Program-made: the position numbers and the translations under genes
The notes under the pieces: generated by a model
Database searches by the model: none
The model's input: the letters and a program-made list of their open reading frames with translations, nothing else
Told to the model about the DNA's origin: nothing
Source: Parvibaculaceae bacterium
GTDB lineage: Bacteria; Pseudomonadota; Alphaproteobacteria; Parvibaculales; Parvibaculaceae
Direction of reading: 5' to 3'
Assembly: GCA_028283765.1 (NCBI GenBank)
Contig: JAPWJY010000008.1
Location: 1,369,001-1,433,000, forward strand
DNA length: 64,000 nt
Part shown: piece by piece, positions 1 through 9,526 of the stretch
Layout of the letters: each line of letters opens with the position of its first letter
Numbering within the stretch: position 1 is the first letter of the stretch

Positions 1-1
1 G

Positions 2-76
2 GCGCTATTGGCGCTGACCGGATTTCTGGGCGTGGCCAGCATGTGGGCCAGCATCATGGGCGGCATTGCAGGCTGA
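2..76 (+). CDS. C-terminal end of an unidentified membrane protein (5' truncated)
   Basis: An open frame runs from the window edge to a TGA at 74-76 and encodes 24 residues that are almost all hydrophobic or small (Leu, Ala, Gly, Trp, Met, Ile). This looks like a final transmembrane helix. The rest of the gene lies outside the window, so no family can be named. In many alphaproteobacteria the lipoprotein exporter genes lolC/lolD precede dnaE, but this tail does not look like the LolD ATPase and I do not assign it. It ends 90 bases before dnaE on the same strand. Confidence 0.4.
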   Translation, partial: ALLALTGFLGVASMWASIMGGIAG

Positions 77-166
77 AACATGGGGATAAGTTTCCTCGCC
101 GCGTGACAGGGCGGTCGCCGCACGCGAAACTGCCATGGTTCCGGCAAAAGGGGAGTATGAAGCAGG

Positions 167-3100
167 ATGAGCGCGCCAAAGTTTGTCCACCTGAGGCTTC
201 ATTCCGCCTATTCGCTGCTGGAAGGCGCGATCAAGATAAAGGCGCTGCCCGATCTCTGCCGGGCAGACGCCATGCCGGCACTGGCGATCACCGACAGTTG
301 CAACATGTTCGGTGCGCTCGAATTCTCCGAGACCATGGCCGATGCAGGCATCCAGCCGATTATCGGCTGCACGCTCCCGGTGCGTCTGGAAGAGACCGGA
401 GAAGGCTTTTTTGCCACCGGTCAGCGCCGCGAACCCGACGGCAATCTGGTCCTTCTGGCCAAAAGCGCCGAGGGCTACAGCAATCTGATGAAGCTCTCCA
501 GCCAGGCCTTTCTCGATCCCCAAGCCGGAGAAGCGCCCCAGATCGGGATGGATCAGGTGAAGCGCCATGCGAATGGCCTGATCTGCCTGACGGGCGGTCC
601 TTCCGGCCTCATCGACAAGCTTCTCCTTGGCGGGCAGAAGCCTGCGGCCGAACAGTTGCTGGCCGAATTGAAGGGCCTGTTCGGCGACCGGCTTTACGTG
701 GAACTGCAACGCCACGGCATGGCCGATGAGCAGCAGGTCGAGCCCGATCTGGTCGAACTGGCCTATGCCCATGAACTGCCGCTCGTTGCGACCAATGAGC
801 CCTATTTCGCCCGTCCCGATGAATATGAAGCGCATGATGCCATGATCTGCATCGCGGCCAGCGCTTTCGTTTCCCAGAGCGACCGGCGCAGATTGACGCC
901 GGAACATCATTTCAGAAGCCAGGCGGAGATGGTGGCTCTCTTCGCCGATCTGCCGGAGGCCATTGCGAACACCATTGAGATCGCGCGCCGCTGCGCCTTC
1001 CGCCCCCGCACGCACAAGCCGATCCTGCCGAAATTCCGCGCGGCCGGCGAAGAGGCGGGCGACGTCAGCGAGGCCGACGAATTGCGCGCCCAGGCGCAGG
1101 AGGGGTTGCGCCAGCGTCTGGCCGTCATAGAGCATGCCGCCACGCGCGAGGAATATGAGGCAAGGCTGGCGTTCGAGCTCGATGTCATCATCAAGATGGA
1201 CTTTTCCGGCTACTTCCTGATCGTGGCGGATTTCATCAAATGGGCCAAGAATGAAGGCATACCGGTCGGTCCGGGCCGCGGGTCGGGCGCGGGCTCGGTT
1301 GTCGCCTGGGCGCTCACCATCACCGACCTCGATCCGTTGCGCTTCGGGCTGCTGTTCGAGCGCTTTTTGAACCCGGAACGCGTCTCGATGCCTGACTTCG
1401 ACATCGACTTCTGTCAGGACCGGCGCGATGAGGTGATCAGCTATGTGCAGGGGCGCTACGGCTTCGAGCAGGTCGCCCAGATCATCACTTTTGGAAAATT
1501 GCAGGCCCGCGCGGTCCTGCGCGACGTCGGCCGCGTTCTGCAAATCCCCTATGGTCAGGTGGACCGTCTCTCCAAGATGGTCCCCAATAACCCGGCCAAC
1601 CCGGTGACCCTGCGCGAGGCCATTCTGGGGGAACCGCGCCTGCGCCACGAGCGGGACACGGACGAGAATGTCGCCCGGCTGCTGGAAATCGGCCAGCGCC
1701 TCGAAGGGCTCTACCGCCATGCCTCGACCCATGCGGCCGGCGTGGTGATCGGCGACCGCCCCCTTGATGAGCTTGTGCCGCTTTACCGCGATCCGCGCTC
1801 CGAGATGCCGGTGACCCAGTTCAACATGAAATGGGTTGAGCCCGCCGGTCTGGTCAAGTTCGACTTTCTGGGCCTGAAGACGCTGACGGTGCTCGATCAG
1901 GCGGTCAAGCTGATCGCCCGGCGGGGGATCAGTGTCGATCTGCTGGACCTGCCGCTTCAGGATGAAGAAACCTTCGCCATGCTCGGGCGCGGTGAAACGG
2001 TGGGGGTGTTCCAGCTTGAAAGCTCGGGCATGCGCGATGTGCTGCGCAGGCTCAATGCCGACCGGTTCGAGGACATCATCGCGCTGGTCGCACTCTACCG
2101 GCCGGGCCCGATGGACAATATCCCGAGCTATATCGCGCGCAAGCACGGCACGGAACAGCCGGATTATCTGCACCCGATGCTTGAGGCGGTGCTGAAGGAG
2201 ACGTACGGCGTCATCATCTATCAGGAACAGGTGATGCAGATCGCGCAGATCCTGTCCGGCTATTCACTGGGCGAAGCCGACCTGTTGCGGCGCGCCATGG
2301 GCAAGAAGATCAAGGCCGAGATGGAGGCGCAGAAGGAGCGCTTCGTGACCGGCGCGGTGGCGAAGGGTGTCGACAAGGCGCAGGCCGCCCAGATTTTCGA
2401 GCTGGTGGACAAGTTCGCCGGTTACGGTTTCAACAAGTCCCATGCCGCCGCCTATGCGCTGGTCGCCTATCAGACGGCTTTCCTCAAGGCCCATTATCCG
2501 GTCGAGTTTCTCGCCGCCTCCATGAGCCTCGATCTCGGCAATACCGACAAGCTCAATATCTTCAAGCAGGACGCCCACCGGATCGGGGTGAAGATTCTGC
2601 CGCCGAGCGTGAATATTTCCGAAGCCGTGTTCACAGTGGTGAATGGCGATATTCCCTATGCGCTGGCCGCGATCAAGAATGTCGGCCGTCAGGCCATGGA
2701 TCATCTGGTCGAGGTGCGCGAGGCTGACGGGCCGTTCAGGGATGTCGGGGATTTCGCCCGGCGCATCCATCCGCGTTTCGTGAACAAGCGCGCGCTTGAA
2801 AACCTGATCAAGGCGGGCGCGCTCGATTGCCTCCACACGAACCGCGCGGCCCTGATCAGGTCCGTGGATCGGATTCTGGCCTTTTCGGCGCAGGCGGCGC
2901 AGGACCGCGAGAGCCAGCAGTCCAGCCTGTTCGGCGATACGCAGACGGTGGGGCAACCCGGCTTTGAGTTGTCGGACACCATTCCATGGGCGCCGATGGA
3001 GCGGCTGAGCGAAGAGTTCAACGCGATTGGTTTTTATCTTTCGGGCCATCCGCTCGACGATTACCAGACCAACCTCAAGCGGCTCGGCGCGGTCAATTTC

Positions 3101-3601
3101 ATGGAGCTGTCGCGGCGCGGTAACCGGACGGAGAAGATCGCGGGCACGGTGATCGCCCGGCAGGAGCGCAAATCGAAGAAAGGCAATCCTTTCGCGTTCA
3201 TCAATCTGTCGGACGCCTCGGGCCAGTTCGAATGCGTGCTGTTTTCCGAGGTGCTGGCCGCGTCCCGCGAACTGCTGGTGCCCGGCCAGTCGGTGCTGAT
3301 GTCGGTCGAGATCGATCGGGATGGCGACGATGTCCGCCTGCGCGCCCAGAGCGTCGCCGCGCTGGATCAGGCCGCCTCTCAGGCCGAGTCAGGGCTTCGC
3401 ATCTTCATCGACAATGAGCAGCCGCTTGCCCATTTGCGCGCGCGCCTTTCCGACCGGGGCAGGGGGCTGGTGCGGCTGGTGCTGTTGCGGGAAGGGGGCC
3501 GGGAGGTCGAACTGAAGCTTGATGGAGGCTACAGGATAACGCCCCAGATCAGGGGCGCGATCAAGGCGGTGCCCGGCGTGATCGACGTGCAGGAAATCTG
3601 A
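167..3601 (+). CDS. dnaE: DNA polymerase III subunit alpha
   Basis: Replicative C-family DNA polymerase, the catalytic subunit of the Pol III holoenzyme. The 1144-residue length is typical of DnaE. The N-terminus carries the PHP domain (LRLHSAYSLLEG near residue 10). The palm motif PDFDIDF gives acidic residues D410, D412 and D414, and the KFDFLGLKTL segment supplies D566, matching the three catalytic aspartates of the family. A helix-hairpin-helix region, the OB-fold (around IAGTVIARQERKSKKG) and a C-terminal domain follow. The ATG at 167 directly precedes the conserved start MSAPKFVHLR. A very long open frame lies antisense to it and is a GC-driven shadow. Confidence 0.98.
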   Translation: MSAPKFVHLRLHSAYSLLEGAIKIKALPDLCRADAMPALAITDSCNMFGALEFSETMADAGIQPIIGCTLPVRLEETGEGFFATGQRREPDGNLVLLAKSAEGYSNLMKLSSQAFLDPQAGEAPQIGMDQVKRHANGLICLTGGPSGLIDKLLLGGQKPAAEQLLAELKGLFGDRLYVELQRHGMADEQQVEPDLVELAYAHELPLVATNEPYFARPDEYEAHDAMICIAASAFVSQSDRRRLTPEHHFRSQAEMVALFADLPEAIANTIEIARRCAFRPRTHKPILPKFRAAGEEAGDVSEADELRAQAQEGLRQRLAVIEHAATREEYEARLAFELDVIIKMDFSGYFLIVADFIKWAKNEGIPVGPGRGSGAGSVVAWALTITDLDPLRFGLLFERFLNPERVSMPDFDIDFCQDRRDEVISYVQGRYGFEQVAQIITFGKLQARAVLRDVGRVLQIPYGQVDRLSKMVPNNPANPVTLREAILGEPRLRHERDTDENVARLLEIGQRLEGLYRHASTHAAGVVIGDRPLDELVPLYRDPRSEMPVTQFNMKWVEPAGLVKFDFLGLKTLTVLDQAVKLIARRGISVDLLDLPLQDEETFAMLGRGETVGVFQLESSGMRDVLRRLNADRFEDIIALVALYRPGPMDNIPSYIARKHGTEQPDYLHPMLEAVLKETYGVIIYQEQVMQIAQILSGYSLGEADLLRRAMGKKIKAEMEAQKERFVTGAVAKGVDKAQAAQIFELVDKFAGYGFNKSHAAAYALVAYQTAFLKAHYPVEFLAASMSLDLGNTDKLNIFKQDAHRIGVKILPPSVNISEAVFTVVNGDIPYALAAIKNVGRQAMDHLVEVREADGPFRDVGDFARRIHPRFVNKRALENLIKAGALDCLHTNRAALIRSVDRILAFSAQAAQDRESQQSSLFGDTQTVGQPGFELSDTIPWAPMERLSEEFNAIGFYLSGHPLDDYQTNLKRLGAVNFMELSRRGNRTEKIAGTVIARQERKSKKGNPFAFINLSDASGQFECVLFSEVLAASRELLVPGQSVLMSVEIDRDGDDVRLRAQSVAALDQAASQAESGLRIFIDNEQPLAHLRARLSDRGRGLVRLVLLREGGREVELKLDGGYRITPQIRGAIKAVPGVIDVQEI

Positions 3602-3645
3602 AGCTAGACTATGCCATCATGTATGATGTCCGGGAGTGAGGGCTG

Positions 3646-4083
3646 GTGCCGCTTCATCTGATCAAGCTGTGTGTCGGGGCGCCTGACGTCGATGACCTGC
3701 GGGACTGGCAACAGGCGCGCCTTGCTGAAAAGAAGCGGCTGAAACAGCCTCAGGAGCTTTTCCACACCACGCGCATGGTGCCGACGCGGATGAACGAGCT
3801 GCTGGAGGGCGGCTCGCTCTACTGGGTGATGAAGGGGATCATCCGCTGCCGCCAGCGATTGCTCGACATCCGGCCCTTTGTCGATGAGGAGGGCATCCGG
3901 CGCTGCCATCTGGTGCTCGATCCCGAAATCGTGCTGACCCGGCGGCGCGACCGCCGCGCCTTTCAGGGCTGGCGCTACCTCGATCCCAAGGATGCGCCCT
4001 CCGACGTTACCCCCGGCTCCGAAGACGATGACGAGATGCCGCCGGAACTGCGCGCCGAACTTGAGGCGCTGGGATTGCTCTAG
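3646..4083 (+). CDS. DUF1489 family protein
   Basis: A 145-residue soluble protein starting with GTG, 44 bases after dnaE and probably co-transcribed with it. The opening MPLHLIKLCVGAPDVDDL and the central segment with MVPTRMNELLEGGSLYWVMKG match my memory of the DUF1489 family, found mainly in alphaproteobacteria. Function is unknown. The middle is rich in basic residues (RRRDRRAFQGWRYL), followed by a very acidic C-terminus (SEDDDEMPPELRAELEALG). No signal peptide or membrane segment is visible. The family call is from pattern recognition only. Confidence 0.8.
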   Translation: MPLHLIKLCVGAPDVDDLRDWQQARLAEKKRLKQPQELFHTTRMVPTRMNELLEGGSLYWVMKGIIRCRQRLLDIRPFVDEEGIRRCHLVLDPEIVLTRRRDRRAFQGWRYLDPKDAPSDVTPGSEDDDEMPPELRAELEALGLL

Positions 4084-4108
4084 CCTTCTTCATCCGACGA
4101 TCCGCAAA

Positions 4109-4141
4109 CAAAAAAGGCACCGCTCAGGGTGCCTTTTCCGT
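4109..4141. terminator. Bidirectional intrinsic terminator between the DUF1489 gene and gltA
   Basis: A hairpin with arms AAAGGCACC and GGTGCCTTT around a short CGCTCA-type loop is flanked by A-rich sequence on the left and T-rich sequence on the right. It can therefore terminate in both directions. It sits exactly between two convergent genes. Confidence 0.85.
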
Positions 4142-4164
4142 TTATCAAAGATCGGGCCGTGGCA

Positions 4165-5475
4165 TCAGCGCTTGGCGATGTCCACATAGTCGCGGCGCGG
4201 CGAGCCGGTATAGATCTGGCGCGGACGGCCGATGCGCTGGTCGGGATCCTGGATCATTTCATTCCACTGGGCGACCCAGCCGACGGTGCGGGCAAGGGCG
4301 AACAGCACGGTGAACATGGTGGTCGGGAAGCCCATCGCCTTCAGCGTGATGCCCGAATAGAAATCGATGTTCGGATAGAGCTTCTTTTCGATGAAATATT
4401 CATCGCTGAGGGCGATGCGCTCAAGCTCGAGCGCCACATCGAGGAGCGGATCGTCCTTGATCCCGAGGGTCTGGAGCACTTCATGGCAGGTCTTCTGCAT
4501 GATGCGCGCGCGCGGATCATAGTTCTTGTAGACACGGTGCCCGAAGCCCATCAGGCGGAACGGATCGTTCTTGTCCTTGGCCTTGGCGACATATTCGGGA
4601 ATGCGGTCAACGGTGCCGATCTGCGAGAGCATGTTGAGCGCGGCTTCGTTGGCGCCGCCATGGGCCGGGCCCCAGAGGCAGGCGATGCCCGCGGCGATAC
4701 AGGCGAAGGGGTTGGCGCCCGATGAACCGGCGAGCCGCACCGTCGAGGTCGAGGCGTTCTGCTCATGATCCGCATGGAGAATGAAGATGCGGTCCATGGC
4801 GCGGGCCAGAATTGGATTGACCTTGTAATTTTCGGCCGGGACCGAAAAGCACATGTTGAGGAAATTTTCCGCATAATCGAGATCGTTGCGCGGATAAACG
4901 AGCGGCTGGCCCATGGAATATTTGAACGCCATGGCGGCGATCGTCGGAATCTTGGCGATCAGGCGGTGGCTGGCGATTTCGCGCTGGCGGGCGTCGTTGA
5001 TGTCCGTCGAGTCATGGTAGAAGGCCGACATGGCGCCGACCATGCCGCAGACGATGGCCATGGGGTGCGCATCCCTGCGGAAGCCCCGCAGGAAAAACGA
5101 CATCTGCTCATGCACCATGGTGTGATAGGTGATGGCCTTCTCGAATTTCTTGTAGGCGTCCGCCGACGGCAGTTCGCCTTCCAGAAGCAGAAAGCAGCTT
5201 TCGAGGAAGTTGCCATGCTCCGCAAGCTGCTCAATCGGATAGCCGCGATAGAGCAGGACGCCTTCATCGCCATCGATGAACGTAATCTGCGACTCGCAGC
5301 TCGCCGTCGAGGTGAAGCCGGGATCGTAGGTGAACTGGCCGGTCTGGCCATAAAGCTTCGAGATGTCGATGACGCTTGGCCCGACCGAGCCTTCATAGAC
5401 AGGAAACTCGTAAGTCTTGCCATCCGTCGACAGGGTGGCGCTTTTCTTCTCGCCGGTAGATCCCAGTTTGGTCAT
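4165..5475 (-). CDS. gltA: Citrate synthase (type II)
   Basis: Condenses acetyl-CoA and oxaloacetate to citrate, the entry step of the TCA cycle. The protein has 436 residues, the usual size of the hexameric, NADH-sensitive proteobacterial enzyme. The catalytic triad is visible: H272 in [11 protein letters not shown]313 in [14 protein letters not shown] and D371 in NIDFYSG. The N-terminal beta-rich extension (residues 1-60) typical of type II enzymes is present. The gene is convergent with the DUF1489 gene and shares its terminator. gltX lies upstream on the same strand, 105 bases away, which is a common alphaproteobacterial arrangement. Confidence 0.98.
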   Translation of the reverse strand: MTKLGSTGEKKSATLSTDGKTYEFPVYEGSVGPSVIDISKLYGQTGQFTYDPGFTSTASCESQITFIDGDEGVLLYRGYPIEQLAEHGNFLESCFLLLEGELPSADAYKKFEKAITYHTMVHEQMSFFLRGFRRDAHPMAIVCGMVGAMSAFYHDSTDINDARQREIASHRLIAKIPTIAAMAFKYSMGQPLVYPRNDLDYAENFLNMCFSVPAENYKVNPILARAMDRIFILHADHEQNASTSTVRLAGSSGANPFACIAAGIACLWGPAHGGANEAALNMLSQIGTVDRIPEYVAKAKDKNDPFRLMGFGHRVYKNYDPRARIMQKTCHEVLQTLGIKDDPLLDVALELERIALSDEYFIEKKLYPNIDFYSGITLKAMGFPTTMFTVLFALARTVGWVAQWNEMIQDPDQRIGRPRQIYTGSPRRDYVDIAKR

Positions 5476-5580
5476 GCTACTATCCCATCCTCTATATCCT
5501 GCCGGAAGCGCCGTTTGCCGGTTCTGCCAAGCAACAAGGTTACTGACTATATTATGCTAATTGTCCCGTGACCCTTGCGG

Positions 5581-6993
5581 TCACGCCGCCTGATCCCTGA
5601 TACGGTCCAGTGACTCCGCGCGTCCCAGAGTCACCAGCACATCGAAAATGCCGGGCGATACCGTGCTGCCAGTTAGCGCCGCACGCAAGGGCTGAGCCAC
5701 CTTTCCGAGCTTCAAATTTTCCTCTTCGGCAAAAAAGCGCACGGCGGCATCCAGCGTTTCCGCGCTCCAGCTCTCGGTTGCGTCCAGTTTTGGGTAGAGA
5801 CGGCCGAGCAGGGCGCGCGCCTGTGCATCCAGAAGTTTGGAAGCTGTTTCATCGATGGGAATAGGGCGCTGCGCTCGCAGAAACTGGGCGGCCATGCCGA
5901 TTTCGATCAATGTTTTCGCGCGTTCCTTCAATCCCGGCATGGCGGCGAACAGTTTTGCAGCGAAGGCGTCATCCACATTCCAGCCGTGAAGCCGGGTCAT
6001 CAGCTCTATCACTTCATCCGTCAGACGCTGGTCCTCGCTCTGGCGGATATAGATACCGTTCAGACTTTCGAGCTTGGTGAAATCGAACCGGGAAGGTGAG
6101 CGGCCCAGATGCTCAAGATCGAACCATTCTATTGCCTGCTGGGTCGAAAAAATCTCGTCGTCGCCATGGCTCCAGCCCAGCCGCGCAAGATAGTTGCGCA
6201 TGGCTTCCGGCAGATAGCCCATATCGCGATAGGCATCGACGCCAAGCGCACCGTGGCGCTTGGAAAGCTTGGCGCCATCGCTTCCCAGAATCATCGGCAC
6301 ATGGGCGAATTCAGCCGGAGTCCATCCGAGTGCCGCATAAATCTGGCTCTGGCGGCCTGCGTTGGTCAGGTGATCGTCACCCCGGATGATGTGGGTGATG
6401 CCCATGTCGTGATCGTCGACCACCACCGATAGATTGTAAGTCGGCGTGCCGTCCGAGCGCAGCAGAACGAGATCGTCGAGCTGGTTGTTGGCGAAGCGCA
6501 CGTCCCCGACGACATGGTCGCGGACAATTGTTTCGCCTTCCTGCGGGGCGCGAAAGCGGACCACGGGCTTGACGCCGGCCGGCGCTTCCGAAGGATCGCG
6601 GTCACGCCAGCGCCCGTCATAGCGGACGGCGCGATTCTCGGCGCGCGCAAGGGCGCGCATCTCCTCAAGCTCCCCGGGGCTGGCGTAGCAATAATAGGCC
6701 TGACCCTTGGCCAGCAATTCCTCCACCACCTCGCGGTGGCGCTCCTGACGGGCAAACTGGAAGACAGGCTCGCCGTCCCACTCCAGACCCAGCCATTTCA
6801 GCCCTTCGAAGATCGCCGAAATGGCCGCATCCGTTGAGCGCTCGCGATCCGTGTCCTCTATGCGCAGCTTGAAATCACCACCATGCCTGCGGGCGAAAAG
6901 CCAGTTGAACAGCGCCGTGCGGCCGCCGCCGATATGCAGAAAGCCGGTCGGAGAGGGAGCAAAGCGGGTGATAATCTTCTTCGTGGGCGTCAT
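5581..6993 (-). CDS. gltX: Glutamate--tRNA ligase
   Basis: Class I aminoacyl-tRNA synthetase that charges tRNA-Glu. The ATP-binding HIGH signature appears as HIGG at residues 20-23, and the KMSKS loop as KLSKR at 242-246. The GluRS motif around [11 protein letters not shown] follows the Rossmann start. The length of 470 residues fits the family. I prefer the ATG at 6993 ([17 protein letters not shown]), with a GAAAAG ribosome site. An in-frame ATG at 7050 would add 19 non-conserved residues. A second glutamyl synthetase acting on tRNA-Gln may exist elsewhere in such genomes. The gene is divergent from comEC. Confidence 0.96.
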   Translation of the reverse strand: MTPTKKIITRFAPSPTGFLHIGGGRTALFNWLFARRHGGDFKLRIEDTDRERSTDAAISAIFEGLKWLGLEWDGEPVFQFARQERHREVVEELLAKGQAYYCYASPGELEEMRALARAENRAVRYDGRWRDRDPSEAPAGVKPVVRFRAPQEGETIVRDHVVGDVRFANNQLDDLVLLRSDGTPTYNLSVVVDDHDMGITHIIRGDDHLTNAGRQSQIYAALGWTPAEFAHVPMILGSDGAKLSKRHGALGVDAYRDMGYLPEAMRNYLARLGWSHGDDEIFSTQQAIEWFDLEHLGRSPSRFDFTKLESLNGIYIRQSEDQRLTDEVIELMTRLHGWNVDDAFAAKLFAAMPGLKERAKTLIEIGMAAQFLRAQRPIPIDETASKLLDAQARALLGRLYPKLDATESWSAETLDAAVRFFAEEENLKLGKVAQPLRAALTGSTVSPGIFDVLVTLGRAESLDRIRDQAA

Positions 6994-7210
6994 GATCTTT
7001 TCGGGTACCAGCTCATAATGTCGTGTGAGGGAGTTGCCAGGAATAGGCATTTGGCTCGTTTCTTGGCAAGCTCTTCAGGCAAGATACCGGATGGGGCCGG
7101 GATTATGACAAAAACGCTGCGGCAAGCCGCGTAGGGTCCATGTTCTTAGCATATTGCCGCGTTGCAGCGTAACCCTGGAAGCGCGTTTCCAGGCAGCCAT
7201 GGAGGGGAAC

Positions 7211-8977
7211 ATGGCGTTGCGGTGGGAGGGAAGCTGTGCGTCCTGGGGAGGACGCGGAGAAAAATATCTCAAGCCATTGCTTTTGTTAAGGAAAATTGCC
7301 CTCTGGTTCAGCCGTGAGATGGCGGCCGAGCGCGCGAGATGGATTCTCTGGGCCCCGGTACTGGTCGGGGGCGGTATCTCGATCTATTTTGCCCTGCCTT
7401 TTGAGCCGCCATTCATAGCCGGGGTGGCCTTGCTGGCAGGCACCTTTCTCGGGTGCCTTTTGGTCCGGCGCGCCACGGCCGGGTTGCCTCCCATGCTGGC
7501 CGCGCTCTGCGTTGCCGCCGGTTTTGCGGCTATCCAGACCGACACGCGGCTCTTTGGGACGGTTTTGCTTGAAAAACCCCTGACGGTGCAGATGACCGGC
7601 ATTCTGGTGCGCGTGGACGGGAGCCCGGAGCAGGGAGGCGTAAAGCTCACCATCGAACCCGTCACCATGGACGGGCTGCCTCCGGACCGGATGCCGCGCA
7701 GGCTGGAGGTGACAAGCCGGATCAGGGGAGGCGAAGATTTGTCTGCGGGCGATGTCGTCGGGTTCCGCGCCCGGCTCGTGCCGCCGCCGTCTCCCGTAGC
7801 ACCCGATGGCTTCGACTTCGCAAGACAAACCTTTTTTGCTGGCGTCGGCGGCATGGGCTTTGCCGTGAGCGCTCCGCAGGTGATCCGTTCTCATGAAAAG
7901 GGGGCGAGTATGGGAGCGGCGCTGGAGCGCCTGCGCAGCCGGATCACCATACGGGCTTCGACCCGCATTGGCGGCGATGACGGCGCGGTGGCGGCGGCCA
8001 TGATGACAGGGGAAACGGCGGGCATTTCCAAAGGCGCAAACGACGATATGCGCATATCCGGCCTTGCCCATGTGCTTTCCATTTCCGGGCTGCATATGGC
8101 CTTGTTCGCGGGCTCGATGTTCTGGGCCATGCGCATGCTGCTGGCGCTGATTCCTCCGCTCGCCCTCAATTATCCCATCAAGAAGTGGGCGGCCTGTCTC
8201 GCTCTTGGAGCGGCAACCTTCTATCTGATGATTTCCGTGCCGGCCGTCGCCACCCAGCGTTCCTACATCATGGCGGCGCTGTTGTTCATTGCCATTATTG
8301 CAGGGCGCGCAGCCATCAGCATGCGCAACATCGCCGTGGCGGCGCTCATCGTGTTGCTGATCTGGCCTGACAGCCTGATCGGGGCGAGTTTCCAGATGTC
8401 CTTTTCGGCAGTGATCGCCCTTGTCGGCGTCTATGAAAGCTGGATGCGGCGCAGGGCCGACAAATCAGGCGCAAAGGAAGGATCAAAGGTGCTGGTGGCT
8501 GTAAGCCTTGGCGGCTTCTGGCTGTTCGATGCGGCCATAACCAGCCTGATCGCGGGAACAGCCACCGGAGCGTTCGCCGCCTTCCATTTCAATCGCATGT
8601 CATCCTACAGTCTGATCGCAAACGTGCTGGCAACGCCGCTGATCGGTCTTGTCATCATGCCCGCCGCGCTCGTGGCGCTGATGCTGATGCCATTCGGGCT
8701 CGACGGTTATGTGCTCGATGTGATGGGGCTGGGCGTCAAGGGCATGCTGGGCATCGCGCATGAGGTCGCAAGCTGGCCGGGCGCGACGGTTCCCGTCCGG
8801 TCGGGTCCGGTCCCGGCCCTGATCCTTCTCAGTTTCGGTGGGCTCTGGCTCATGCTCTGGCGGCGGCGCTGGCGCTATCTGGGGCTCGTACCGCTGGCGC
8901 TTTCCCTGTTTATCTGGACGACGGCGCCCCGGCCGTTTGCGCTGATCGGGCGGGAAGGGGAGATTGTGCCGCCGTAA
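7211..8977 (+). CDS. comEC: ComEC/Rec2 competence protein, N-terminal and channel part (frameshifted)
   Basis: Inner-membrane channel for uptake of transforming DNA. Visible in order are two or three N-terminal helices, a soluble OB-like region (about residues 110-230), and the Competence domain with the hallmark HVLSISGLHMALFAG and many helices. I place the start at ATG 7211 because GGAGGGG sits just upstream; a TTG at 7154 is also in frame. The frame ends at TAA 8975-8977 in the middle of the expected protein. The missing end continues in the -1 frame from 8983 on. The break lies at the GGGG run 8957-8960. Together the two parts give the normal length of about 720 residues for this family in alphaproteobacteria. 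Confidence 0.88.
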   Translation: MALRWEGSCASWGGRGEKYLKPLLLLRKIALWFSREMAAERARWILWAPVLVGGGISIYFALPFEPPFIAGVALLAGTFLGCLLVRRATAGLPPMLAALCVAAGFAAIQTDTRLFGTVLLEKPLTVQMTGILVRVDGSPEQGGVKLTIEPVTMDGLPPDRMPRRLEVTSRIRGGEDLSAGDVVGFRARLVPPPSPVAPDGFDFARQTFFAGVGGMGFAVSAPQVIRSHEKGASMGAALERLRSRITIRASTRIGGDDGAVAAAMMTGETAGISKGANDDMRISGLAHVLSISGLHMALFAGSMFWAMRMLLALIPPLALNYPIKKWAACLALGAATFYLMISVPAVATQRSYIMAALLFIAIIAGRAAISMRNIAVAALIVLLIWPDSLIGASFQMSFSAVIALVGVYESWMRRRADKSGAKEGSKVLVAVSLGGFWLFDAAITSLIAGTATGAFAAFHFNRMSSYSLIANVLATPLIGLVIMPAALVALMLMPFGLDGYVLDVMGLGVKGMLGIAHEVASWPGATVPVRSGPVPALILLSFGGLWLMLWRRRWRYLGLVPLALSLFIWTTAPRPFALIGREGEIVPP

Positions 8978-8982
8978 GAGGC

Positions 8983-9378
8983 GTGGACGGCGCACTGATC
9001 CTGACTTCGGCACGCCCCGTCTATACGGCTCAAAGCTGGCTTCGGCGGGATGGCGATGCGAGGCCGCCTGCTGAAGCCGCCGAAAGTCCGGCGCTCACCT
9101 GCGATGCGTCAGGGTGCGTTTATGCCGAAAGGGGCGCGCCCACGATCGCGTTTCCCAAGGACATCGACAGTCTGGACGAGGATTGCGCGCGTTCGGACCT
9201 TTTGCTGACAGGCTTGAAGCTGTCATGGCGGATCAAGCAGCGGTGCGGCGTTGGCGTGCTGATCGACGGGTTTATATTGATGAGGAATGGCGCGACGGCG
9301 ATCTATGATGAGGACGGATCATTCAGAATCGTTACAGCGGCAGAGGTGCGGGGGAAGCGCCCATGGACAATTCCCTGA
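8983..9378 (+). pseudogene. comEC: C-terminal part of ComEC, displaced by a -1 frameshift
   Basis: 131 residues in the -1 frame relative to the preceding frame, beginning 5 bases after its stop codon. The content matches the usual C-terminus of alphaproteobacterial ComEC: SWLRRDGDARPP, CDASGC, DEDCARSDLLL, and a closing RGKRPWTIP. The frame is open upstream through the junction (AAVRGVDGALILTS), so the split follows loss of one base near 8957-8960 or ribosomal slippage there. The GTG at 8983 has no convincing ribosome site, so independent translation is unlikely. The sequence alone cannot separate a real mutation from an assembly error in a G run. Confidence 0.75.
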
Positions 9379-9526
9379 ACAAGGGACCTGTAATGAAGCA
9401 TAAACCCCGGTTTTCCCCTGCGTCAGGCAGGACCGGCATATTTTCCCCTGAAGGGATGGCCGAAAACTGATAATCGTCAGGCAATAATTCAATAACATCG
9501 GGTTCACAGGGGAAGGCGCGCCAGCC

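Noticed and set aside
5-2173. Long open frame antisense to dnaE
   Set aside because: High GC in third codon positions leaves the opposite strand open. The translation is low-complexity (His, Arg, Gly, Asp rich), has no family pattern, and dnaE on the other strand is certain.
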